Origin: an uncultured Pelagibacteraceae bacterium
Lineage (GTDB): Bacteria; Pseudomonadota; Alphaproteobacteria; Pelagibacterales; Pelagibacteraceae
Reading direction: 5' to 3'
NCBI GenBank assembly: GCA_902612235.1
Contig: CACMCJ010000006.1
Location: forward strand, 1-64,000
Length of the DNA: 64,000 bases
Below the pieces are notes generated by a model. The model was not told the origin of the DNA, did not search any database, and saw only the letters and a program-made list of their open reading frames with translations. Of this stretch, positions 28,388 to 35,595 are shown piece after piece; within the stretch, counting starts at the first letter, position 1; each line of letters starts with the position of its first letter. A program made the position numbers and the translations under genes.

Positions 28388-29749
28388 ATGGATTTGACCA
28401 AAGGTTCAATTTGGAAACTTCTGAGAAAAGTAACTATACCTGCAAGCACAGGATCACTTTTTCAAACTTTTTATAATCTAGTTGATACATATTTTGCTGG
28501 GAGAATTTCACCAGAAGCTCTAGCAGCAATTGCAAAATCATGGCCAATTTACTTTATAGCAGTAGCTGTTGCGGTTGGTATTGGAGCCGGAACCACAGCT
28601 TTAATTAGTAATTCAATTGGAGCCAAAGAGGACAGAAAAGCATCAATGTACGTTGCCCAGTCAATAATATTAGCAATTGTAGTATCAATTTTCGTAACTT
28701 TATTTGGTTTAAATTTTTCTGATGAACTTTTAAGAATTATGGGTTCCACTGAAGAAAGTATAATTTTAACACGTGAATACTTAGATATTATTTTTTTTGG
28801 AGCTATCATTGTGTTAGTTCAATTATCTTTGAATGGAACATTAAATGCTCAAGGTGATACAAAAAGTTATAGAAATGTTTTAATTTTTACATTTTTCTTA
28901 AATATTTTTTTAAATCCATTATTCATATTTGGTTATGGATTTATACCAGCATTTGGAATTGCAGGTTTAGCAATTGCTACAATAGTTTCTCAGTGTATCG
29001 GCTTAATATATTTAGCTAATAAAGTTTATTGCTGTAAATTAAAAAAATTTCTTTATCTAGAATGCTTTAAACCAAAATTTGATTACTTAAGCTCACTTTT
29101 TAAACAATCAGTGCCAATAATGTTTACTATGTTGATGATAATGTTTGGAGTATTTAATATTTTCTATTTTGTTGGTCAGTTTGGAGAATTAGCTACAGCA
29201 GGTTATGGTACTGCGGTTAGAATTGAACAAGTTTTATTGTTACCAGTTATAGGTTTAAATACCGCTGTTTTATCAATTGCAGGTCAAAACTTTGGGGCAA
29301 AAATGTATTTCAGAGTAAGAGAAGTGTATGGAAAAGCTCTAATGTTTGGCTCTGGATTTATGGTGTTAGCAGGTATATTCGTTTTTCTAACTTCAGAAAT
29401 TATAATTTCTTTTTTCACAAATGATTTAGAAGTTATCCGAAGAGGAGCACTTTACTTACAAGTCGCAGCTTTAATTGGGCCGGTTTATCCTGTTTTCTTT
29501 ATTACCTCTGCTTTATTTCAGGCACTCAAAAGGCCTATTTATAGTTTATACATGACAATACTTAGATTAACTTTAATACCATTTATGTCGTTATGGTATG
29601 TCATAAATATTAGAAATGGTGAGTATCAAGATATTTTTTATACGATTTTAGTAACAAATTGGATGATGGGATTAGTTGTATTAACTTTTGTACCATTCTT
29701 TTTAAAGAGAGTATTTAGGATTTCTTTTAAAAAATTATTTGTATTCTAG
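28388..29749 (+). CDS. MATE-family efflux transporter
   Basis: The 453-residue membrane protein has twelve predicted segments in two related halves. Family-typical motifs include TGSLFQTFYNLVDTYFAGR near residues 19-37 and NFGAKMYFRVREVYGKAL in the second half. MATE proteins export drugs or metabolites with H+ or Na+. It is two bases downstream of trhO and probably ends that operon. Its final 15 bases overlap the convergent permease gene. Confidence 0.93.
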   Translation: MDLTKGSIWKLLRKVTIPASTGSLFQTFYNLVDTYFAGRISPEALAAIAKSWPIYFIAVAVAVGIGAGTTALISNSIGAKEDRKASMYVAQSIILAIVVSIFVTLFGLNFSDELLRIMGSTEESIILTREYLDIIFFGAIIVLVQLSLNGTLNAQGDTKSYRNVLIFTFFLNIFLNPLFIFGYGFIPAFGIAGLAIATIVSQCIGLIYLANKVYCCKLKKFLYLECFKPKFDYLSSLFKQSVPIMFTMLMIMFGVFNIFYFVGQFGELATAGYGTAVRIEQVLLLPVIGLNTAVLSIAGQNFGAKMYFRVREVYGKALMFGSGFMVLAGIFVFLTSEIIISFFTNDLEVIRRGALYLQVAALIGPVYPVFFITSALFQALKRPIYSLYMTILRLTLIPFMSLWYVINIRNGEYQDIFYTILVTNWMMGLVVLTFVPFFLKRVFRISFKKLFVF

Positions 29750-30469
29750 TTTATTTTCTAATTTTCTCACAAAATAAGATACTACTAAAATTAGCACTAA
29801 GTATTCCAAAATTAAAAAAGTGTATATTTCTAGAGGTCTATAGGTAGTAGTGACTAGCTCATTAGCTTTTCTTGTTAAATCTCCTATACCTATAATTGAT
29901 ACTAGAGAGGACATTTTTAATACATAAACAAATTGATTTCCCATAGCTGGCAATACAACTTTAATCGCTTGCGGAAGAATTACCAATCTCATTTTTCTCC
30001 AAAAATCCATTCCTAAAGACTCAGATACTTCGTGTTGGCCTTTTGATATTGAATTAATGCCAGCCCTAAATATTTCTGCTTGGAAAGCACTTTCACTAAT
30101 GGTTAAAGCAATTATTCCAGAAACAAATGGCGAGAAACTCACTCCAATCATAATTGGAAGGCCATAATAAATCCAAAGAATTAAAACTAATAAAGGGATT
30201 GCTCTAACAATTTCTACATATGTTATATTAAGATAACTTAAGAATTTATTATTAGATAATGAAGGTAGAGCAACTATCAAACCGATAATCATAGCTAAAA
30301 TTATTGAAATTACTGAAATATAAATAGTAGTCGTAATTCCGCTAATTAAAAATTTTAGATTAGTAAGACCATCTATATTATCTGGACTTAGTATATACCA
30401 TCCCCATTCATAATTAGAGCTACATCCTTGTAGTAATAATAATAAAGAAGCAATTTTTAAAATCTTCAC
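29735..30469 (-). CDS. Polar amino-acid ABC transporter permease with N-terminal lipobox
   Basis: The 244-residue protein has five membrane segments and the permease EAA-type loop (FQAEIFRAGINSISKGQHEVSESLGM). It belongs to the HisM/GlnP family. The GTG at 30469 is the only plausible start; no ATG or TTG follows before the first core membrane segment. This gives an N-terminus MKILKIASLLLLLQGCSSN that looks like a lipoprotein signal with Cys16. About 35 residues precede the normal permease start. It is downstream of its binding-protein gene, and no ATPase gene is adjacent. Confidence 0.9.
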   Translation of the reverse strand: MKILKIASLLLLLQGCSSNYEWGWYILSPDNIDGLTNLKFLISGITTTIYISVISIILAMIIGLIVALPSLSNNKFLSYLNITYVEIVRAIPLLVLILWIYYGLPIMIGVSFSPFVSGIIALTISESAFQAEIFRAGINSISKGQHEVSESLGMDFWRKMRLVILPQAIKVVLPAMGNQFVYVLKMSSLVSIIGIGDLTRKANELVTTTYRPLEIYTFLILEYLVLILVVSYFVRKLENKLEYK

Positions 30470-30510
30470 CAGTTAATTATATTTGTAAATGAGAAGTATT
30501 TAAACTTAAA

Positions 30511-31281
30511 TTATAAACTTTTTAGATTATATTTTGCTTCTAATGTCATAAAAAACCCAGAGGATTGTTTTCTCTTAATCCAACTACTAACGTAATCGTT
30601 CCAAACTTTATCTCCTTTTGGAACCATCATTGCTAGAAATGCAGGGTTTTTTCCACCATCTGGTACAATAGCTAGTTGAGGATATTTAACTATAAGCTTA
30701 TTTGCTTCTAGTGAGCTAGTAATGTTACCGTCAGCTCTTCCAGCCAAAACTTCTTGGAAGTCTCTTGCCGGTGCTTCAATTGATCTTAATTTTGACTTTG
30801 GGAAAAATTCTTTTGCTTTTTCTTCTTGTGATGTACCTAATGTAGTTGCTATCGTAACTTTTTTATTATTTAAAGAATCCCATGTAGGAAATTTTTTTAA
30901 GTTCTTTTTTAGTACTAAAGGAACTGTTCCGTATTTGTAATACGTAGCTGTAAAACCTGCTACTTCAGCTCTTTTAGGTGTTTTAGTTACACTGGTAGAA
31001 ATGTCATATCTGTCAGCAGTTATTCCAGCAACAATAGTCTTCCACTCAGCAGGAACAAATTTTACTTTTACACCTAAATCTTTGGCTAACTCTTTCATTA
31101 CATCTATATCAAAACCTTTGTACTTGTTTGTAGCAGGGTCTTTCATAGACATTGGATCCCAGTCTCCTGTAGTTCCAACTCTTAACTCGCCACTTTTTTT
31201 GATTGAATCTAATTTTGATGCTGCTTGAGCGCTTGTCGTTATAAGTAATATTAATAATGTTGAAAAAATTTTTTTAATCAC
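30511..31281 (-). CDS. Family 3 extracellular solute-binding protein
   Basis: The 256-residue protein starts at a GTG and has a Sec signal peptide cleaved after about residue 20 (TTSAQA|AS). The SBP_bac_3 fold is recognisable from [31 protein letters not shown], and a [11 protein letters not shown] segment. It should bind an amino acid or related compound in the periplasm for the adjacent permease. The TTGDW start and W..YV..W tail also recall periplasmic cyclohexadienyl dehydratase (PheC), so an enzyme role is a weaker alternative. Confidence 0.88.
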   Translation of the reverse strand: MIKKIFSTLLILLITTSAQAASKLDSIKKSGELRVGTTGDWDPMSMKDPATNKYKGFDIDVMKELAKDLGVKVKFVPAEWKTIVAGITADRYDISTSVTKTPKRAEVAGFTATYYKYGTVPLVLKKNLKKFPTWDSLNNKKVTIATTLGTSQEEKAKEFFPKSKLRSIEAPARDFQEVLAGRADGNITSSLEANKLIVKYPQLAIVPDGGKNPAFLAMMVPKGDKVWNDYVSSWIKRKQSSGFFMTLEAKYNLKSL

Positions 31282-31356
31282 ATCTAGTTAATAGCCAATC
31301 CTGTCCTTTTTTTCGATTCGCAATTTGACCCACTTAATTAACTTAAATCAAAGGGG

Positions 31357-31386
31357 TTGACTGAAGGGCAGTTTATCAGCTATAAA
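31357..31386 (+). promoter_or_regulatory. Sigma-70 promoter for umuDC
   Basis: TTGACT (31357-31362), an 18-base spacer and TATAAA (31381-31386) form a good promoter. The start of transcription would fall near 31393, only about 13 bases before the umuD ATG at 31406. The transcript would therefore be nearly leaderless, and no Shine-Dalgarno is visible. Confidence 0.7.
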
Positions 31387-31401
31387 GAACAAAACAAGAA
31401 C
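31387..31401 (+). promoter_or_regulatory. LexA box, alphaproteobacterial type
   Basis: GAAC-N7-GAAC (GAAC at 31387-31390 and 31398-31401) is the exact reverse complement of the GTTC-N7-GTTC direct repeat bound by alphaproteobacterial LexA. It begins right after the -10 and spans the likely transcription start, so bound LexA would block initiation. The gene that follows is umuD, a classic SOS gene. The match is exact, but the motif is short. Confidence 0.8.
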
Positions 31402-31405
31402 ATTT

Positions 31406-31798
31406 ATGAAGCTAACAATACCATTTTATTTGCATAAAGTAGGAGCTGGTTTTCCTTCGCCAGCCACCGATTATATTGAAGATGATATAGACTTAAATTC
31501 ACACTTAATAACAAATGCACCAGCTACTTTTATTATAAGAGTTCAAGGCAAGTCCATGACTAATGTTGGTATATACGATGGAGATCTATTAATAGTAGAC
31601 AAAAGTCTAAACCCAAAAAATTTTTCAACAGTAATAGCAAATGTTAATGAAGAACTTGTAGTGAAAACTTTAATCAAGAGTAAAGAAACTAACTATCTGA
31701 CATCTGGGTCTAAAAATACATCAGATAGAATTAATTTAACAGATAATCCAGAAATTATAATTTGGGGAGTAGTGACATATGTCATTCATAAACAATAG
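31406..31798 (+). CDS. umuD: UmuD-like translesion polymerase accessory protein
   Basis: UmuD self-cleaves with RecA help and the product activates Pol V. The 130-residue protein belongs to peptidase family S24. The cleavage site is Ala14-Gly15, the catalytic Ser50 is in [10 protein letters not shown], and Lys87 is in ELVVKTL. The spacings from cleavage site to Ser (36) and Ser to Lys (37) equal those of E. coli UmuD (Cys24, Ser60, Lys97). Its 3' end overlaps umuC by 20 bases. Confidence 0.95.
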   Translation: MKLTIPFYLHKVGAGFPSPATDYIEDDIDLNSHLITNAPATFIIRVQGKSMTNVGIYDGDLLIVDKSLNPKNFSTVIANVNEELVVKTLIKSKETNYLTSGSKNTSDRINLTDNPEIIIWGVVTYVIHKQ

Positions 31799-33056
31799 TA
31801 AAAAAAAAATTGCTCTTATTGATTGTAATTCCTTCTACGTTTCCTGCGAAAGATTATTTAATCCTAAAATAAAAAACGTGCCCGTTGTTGTACTATCAAA
31901 TAATGATGGCTGTGTAATATCAAGATCAGTAGAAGCTAAAGCACTAGGTATTAAGATGGGTGAACCATATTTTAAAGTTAAAGAATTAGTTAAAAAAAAT
32001 AATGTTCAAATATTTTCTTCTAACTATTCATTATATGGTGACCTATCGAGAAGAGTAATGAGAGTATTAAAAGGATTTTCAGATAAAATAGAAATTTATT
32101 CAATAGATGAGGCATTCATAGATTTATCACATATAAAAGATGATATGACAGAAGAATATGGAAAAAAAATCAGAGAAAGAGTTCTTCAGTGGACTGGAAT
32201 TCCAACAAGTGTTGGTATTTCGTGTACAAAAACTTTAAGCAAAGTTGCAAATCACGTGGCTAAAAAAAATAAAGCTGGCGTAATCTTTTTAAAAAAAGAT
32301 ATCGATGAAATATTAAAAAAATTTGAAATTTCAGATGTATGGGGAGTTGGTCGACAACTATCAAAACTATACATTAAAAACGGAATAGATAACGCATACA
32401 AATTAAAGAATATATCTAACACCTGGGTAAAAAAAAGCACAAATGTATTAGGCGCTAAAACAGTAATGGAGTTGAGAGGAATAGCTTGTATTGATTTAGA
32501 AACAGAGGAAACAAAAAGAAAAAGTTGTTGTGTATCAAGATCTTTTGGAAAAAAAGTTGAAAGCTTAGATAAATTAAAAGAGTCCATAACTACTCATTGT
32601 TTGAATGCGGCAGAAAAAATTAGAACGGATAAACAAACTACAAGAGCAGTGACAGTATTTATTAGAACAAGTCCATTTGATAAGAACAGAAAATATTATT
32701 CAAACTCTATAACAATTGAGCTACCAGTAGATACTAATAATAGTTTAGAACTGGTAAAAACTGCCATAAATGGATTAAACAAAATTTATAAATATGGATA
32801 TTTTTATCAAAAGGCAGGGATTATTTTATCAAAATTAAAAAATTCGTCAGAAAAAGAGTTAAACTTATTAGCACCCATCTTAGAAAATAAATCAAAAACA
32901 TTAATGGAGGCAATAGATTTTACTAATGCAAAATATGGGCGTAATGCAATAAGTATAGCCCAAGCAGGAATAAATAATGATTGGAAAATGCGTAGGGAGC
33001 ATTCATCAAAAATAGATACTGCATCATTTGACTCACTACCTAAGATAAGTATATAA
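31779..33056 (+). CDS. umuC: DNA polymerase V catalytic subunit UmuC
   Basis: UmuC is a Y-family polymerase for translesion synthesis. The 425 residues carry [16 protein letters not shown] (metal-binding Asp15), [11 protein letters not shown], and [10 protein letters not shown] with the second acidic pair. The DUF4113 tail is present, with [15 protein letters not shown] before the end. The stop is only 71 bases from the next gene, and that gap is filled by a riboswitch. Confidence 0.96.
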   Translation: MSFINNSKKKIALIDCNSFYVSCERLFNPKIKNVPVVVLSNNDGCVISRSVEAKALGIKMGEPYFKVKELVKKNNVQIFSSNYSLYGDLSRRVMRVLKGFSDKIEIYSIDEAFIDLSHIKDDMTEEYGKKIRERVLQWTGIPTSVGISCTKTLSKVANHVAKKNKAGVIFLKKDIDEILKKFEISDVWGVGRQLSKLYIKNGIDNAYKLKNISNTWVKKSTNVLGAKTVMELRGIACIDLETEETKRKSCCVSRSFGKKVESLDKLKESITTHCLNAAEKIRTDKQTTRAVTVFIRTSPFDKNRKYYSNSITIELPVDTNNSLELVKTAINGLNKIYKYGYFYQKAGIILSKLKNSSEKELNLLAPILENKSKTLMEAIDFTNAKYGRNAISIAQAGINNDWKMRREHSSKIDTASFDSLPKISI

Positions 33057-33129
33057 AGTAAGTACGGGGTGTCTAGAAGACTGAGATTAAACCCGAAGAA
33101 CCTGACCGGTAATTCAGTGAGGGATTTAT
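33053..33129 (+). promoter_or_regulatory. Thiamin pyrophosphate (TPP) riboswitch
   Basis: The umuC-transporter gap holds the conserved TPP-aptamer landmarks in order: ACGGGGTG (33064-33071), CTGAGA (33081-33086), ACCC (33091-33094), GAACCTGA (33098-33105), GGTAAT and AGTGAGGGA (33116-33124). CGGG 33065-33068 pairs with CCCG 33092-33095. The variable P3 region is only GTCT-AGA-AGAC. P1 is weak: ATAAA 33053-33057 or TAAG 33059-33062 could pair with TTTA(T) 33125-33129. The 3' part contains the SD-like GAGGG and touches the next ATG, so control should be at translation initiation. One C-A mismatch in P5 is the main deviation. Confidence 0.9.
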
Positions 33130-34576
33130 GGAAACAATATATTTATCAATACAGTCATCATTAACGGTAATTGTCGTAGTTGGCCTTTTTTTTATTGGTC
33201 TAGGCTATCTAAACTCAAAAAAAAATGTCGATAATAAAAATTATATAATTGGAAATAGAGACGAAAATATATTTTCATTAACAACAAGTTTGGCTGCATC
33301 AGCTTTAGGAGCATGGATATTATTTGGCCCAGCCTCGGCCGCTACATGGGGAGGCTTTGGAGCAGTGATAGGATATGCATTGGGCTCCGCAACACCAATG
33401 CTTCTATTATACAATTTTGGACCTAAGATCAGAAAAGAGTTTCCAAAAGGGTTATCCTTAACAGAATTTATTAAAAAACGATTTGGTATAGGGATACTCA
33501 AATTAAGCTTATTTTTAATATTGTTTTATTTAGTTATTTTTTTGATTGCTGAAGTTACTGCAATAGCTTTTCTATTAAACTTTATCTCCAAAACTCCATT
33601 ATGGATTACGGCAGGAATAACCTTAATAATTTGTTTACTTTATATTTTAAAAGGAGGGTTTAAGCTATCAATAATAACCGACAAATACCAATTTATAATA
33701 ATAGCAGTTCTGATATTTGCTTCTGTTATTTTAATTCTTGGAAATTTAGAGATGAATAGTTTTAAACTAATCAAAAAGAATTCACCAAATCTGATTAGCA
33801 ATAAATATTTACCTAATTACACAGCTGGCCTAACTTTTTTTATAGCAGTAGCTGCAACAAACTTATTCCATCAGGGAAATTGGCAAAGGGTATTTGCAGC
33901 AAAAAATAATTTAATACTTAAGAAAAGCTTAATTTATTCATCAATAATAACATTGTTAATAGTTTTATGGATGGGATACACAGGCCTTATTTCTTTTTCA
34001 TTAAATACAAAAGTAATTCCTGATTTAGCTTTTTTTGATTTAATATTATCAAAAAATTATTTATTAATTATATCAATTTTAGTATTAGCAATGGCTTTAA
34101 CATTGAGCACAATAGATACTTTAATAAATGCAATATCAAGCATTCTTATTGTAAATGGCAATCAAATTAGTAAATCAATATTTGGCAATTCTTTAAAAAA
34201 CAAAACGAATTATATAATTTTACTTTTAAGTATTTTAGTTTTTATTTTTGCATCAAAAGGATTTAGTATTTTATATTTATTTTTATTAGCAGACTTATTT
34301 TGTTGTGCGGCAGTTGTTACTATTTTTTATGGTTTTTTTAACAAGAAAATTAATTCTCAATTGTCGTACCTATCTATTTTAAGCGCGTTAATTTTAGGAA
34401 TTTTATTTTTTCCGAGTACAGACTTTCAATCAAGTTTATTAGTAGGAAATTTATTACCTATAGAATTTTTCAATTCAATTATTACCAACAATTTACTTTT
34501 TATCTCTTTTGCATTAGCAATAATTAGTCAATTTTTCTTTATAATTTTTTATTCTTTACGAAGTTCGTTTAAATAA
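33128..34576 (+). CDS. thiV: SSS-family transporter, probable thiamin-precursor uptake (ThiV-like)
   Basis: The 482-residue membrane protein has about 13 predicted segments and belongs to the sodium:solute symporter family (ASALGAWILFGPASAATWGG near residue 55; NLFHQGNWQRVFAAKN near residue 245). A TPP riboswitch sits directly before its start. In cultured SAR11 a riboswitch-controlled SSS gene, thiV, has been proposed to import the pyrimidine precursor of thiamin. I assign the same role by context; the substrate is not readable from sequence. Its last 28 bases overlap the convergent rarD-like gene. Confidence 0.87.
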   Translation: METIYLSIQSSLTVIVVVGLFFIGLGYLNSKKNVDNKNYIIGNRDENIFSLTTSLAASALGAWILFGPASAATWGGFGAVIGYALGSATPMLLLYNFGPKIRKEFPKGLSLTEFIKKRFGIGILKLSLFLILFYLVIFLIAEVTAIAFLLNFISKTPLWITAGITLIICLLYILKGGFKLSIITDKYQFIIIAVLIFASVILILGNLEMNSFKLIKKNSPNLISNKYLPNYTAGLTFFIAVAATNLFHQGNWQRVFAAKNNLILKKSLIYSSIITLLIVLWMGYTGLISFSLNTKVIPDLAFFDLILSKNYLLIISILVLAMALTLSTIDTLINAISSILIVNGNQISKSIFGNSLKNKTNYIILLLSILVFIFASKGFSILYLFLLADLFCCAAVVTIFYGFFNKKINSQLSYLSILSALILGILFFPSTDFQSSLLVGNLLPIEFFNSIITNNLLFISFALAIISQFFFIIFYSLRSSFK

Positions 34577-35421
34577 ATTATTACAGCTAACCATATAAAA
34601 ATAAAAGCTATCAATTCATCAAAAATCAATGGTTCTTTAAAATAATATAATCCCAAGAAAAATTGCGCAGTAGGTGTAAGAAAAAAAATCATGCTAGCTG
34701 GTCCGATGCCTATTAATTCAAAGCCTTTTGTGTACCAAAAGAGAGGTATCAAAGTCATTAAACCTGCCCAAAAAAGATAAAATGAAAGCAATGGTTCACT
34801 AATAGAAAAAATATTTACATTATTATTTATTAAAAAAACAAAAAGAGCAATTGCAATAGGAGTTAGAAGCAATGTTTCTATAAGCAATCCTATATCTGAA
34901 GAAACTTTTACTTTTTTTCTAATTAACCCATACAAACTAAATGTAAGAGCTACAGTAATCCCAATCCAAGGAACCTCTCCAAGTTTAAAAAGAAAATAAA
35001 TTAATGCTAAAATTACTAAAAAAACTGAGATAATTTTATTTCTATTATACTTTTCTTTTAAAAAAATTATACCAAGAAATACACTTAATATTGGAAAAAT
35101 ATAATAACCTAGTGCAGAGTCTAGTAAATTATTAGTACTTACCGCATAAAGCCATGTAAACCAATTTATTGAAACAAGAAGTCCTGTTAAAAATAAGATA
35201 AATAGGTTTACCTTATATTTAGTTATTTTTTTAAACTCACTCCATTTTGCATAATATGATGTGGTAATAACTAACAATAAAGCCGTCCAAATTGTTCTAT
35301 GAACAGTTAATTCTAAAGGTGATGCGTATGAGACAAATTTGAAATATATGACACCAATTATACCCCACCAAAGGGAGGCGCCAACTGTAAAAGAAATTCC
35401 TTTAAATATATTTTTTCTCAT
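34549..35421 (-). CDS. rarD: EamA/RarD-family permease
   Basis: The 290-residue protein has ten membrane segments and two EamA repeats. The opening FTVGASLWWGIIGVIYFKFVSYASPLELTVHRTIW and LDSALGYYIFPILSVFLG match the RarD subgroup of the drug/metabolite superfamily. Substrates are unknown. It shares a 28-base tail overlap with thiV, and its start abuts the tRNA-Ser promoter. Confidence 0.88.
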   Translation of the reverse strand: MRKNIFKGISFTVGASLWWGIIGVIYFKFVSYASPLELTVHRTIWTALLLVITTSYYAKWSEFKKITKYKVNLFILFLTGLLVSINWFTWLYAVSTNNLLDSALGYYIFPILSVFLGIIFLKEKYNRNKIISVFLVILALIYFLFKLGEVPWIGITVALTFSLYGLIRKKVKVSSDIGLLIETLLLTPIAIALFVFLINNNVNIFSISEPLLSFYLFWAGLMTLIPLFWYTKGFELIGIGPASMIFFLTPTAQFFLGLYYFKEPLIFDELIAFIFIWLAVIIYLNELRKE

Positions 35422-35449
35422 TTGACCATTTTTTTGATTGATTTATAAG
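35422..35449 (+). promoter_or_regulatory. Promoter of tRNA-Ser
   Basis: TTGACC (35422-35427), a 16-base spacer and TATAAG (35444-35449) place a transcription start about 35 bases before the mature tRNA. The -35 begins right after the divergent rarD start codon. Confidence 0.55.
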
Positions 35450-35490
35450 GTAAATAATTAATAATTAGTACTAAATAAGCTTAGTTAAAA

Positions 35491-35582
35491 GGAAGAGTGG
35501 GTGAGCGGTTTAAACCAGTTGGTTGCTAACTAACCGTACGAGTAACATCGTACCGAGAGTTCGAATCTCTCCTCTTCCGCCA
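35491..35582 (+). tRNA. tRNA-Ser(GCU)
   Basis: The 92-base gene folds as a class II tRNA. The acceptor stem GGAAGAG pairs with CTCTTCC (35572-35578), followed by discriminator G and an encoded CCA (35580-35582). The anticodon loop TTGCTAA gives GCT, which reads AGC/AGU serine codons, with stem GTTGG/CTAAC. A long variable arm (TACG-AGTAACAT-CGTA) and a T-loop TTCGAAT are present. The 3' end is 13 bases from the convergent slt stop. Confidence 0.97.
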
Positions 35583-35595
35583 ATAAAATTAGAAA

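Noticed and set aside
31282-34576. umuDC-thiV as a horizontally acquired island
   Set aside because: Base composition and codon use look like the neighbours, and there are no repeats, integrases or att-like sites. tRNA-Ser lies about 0.9 kb away without a duplicated 3' end that I can see.
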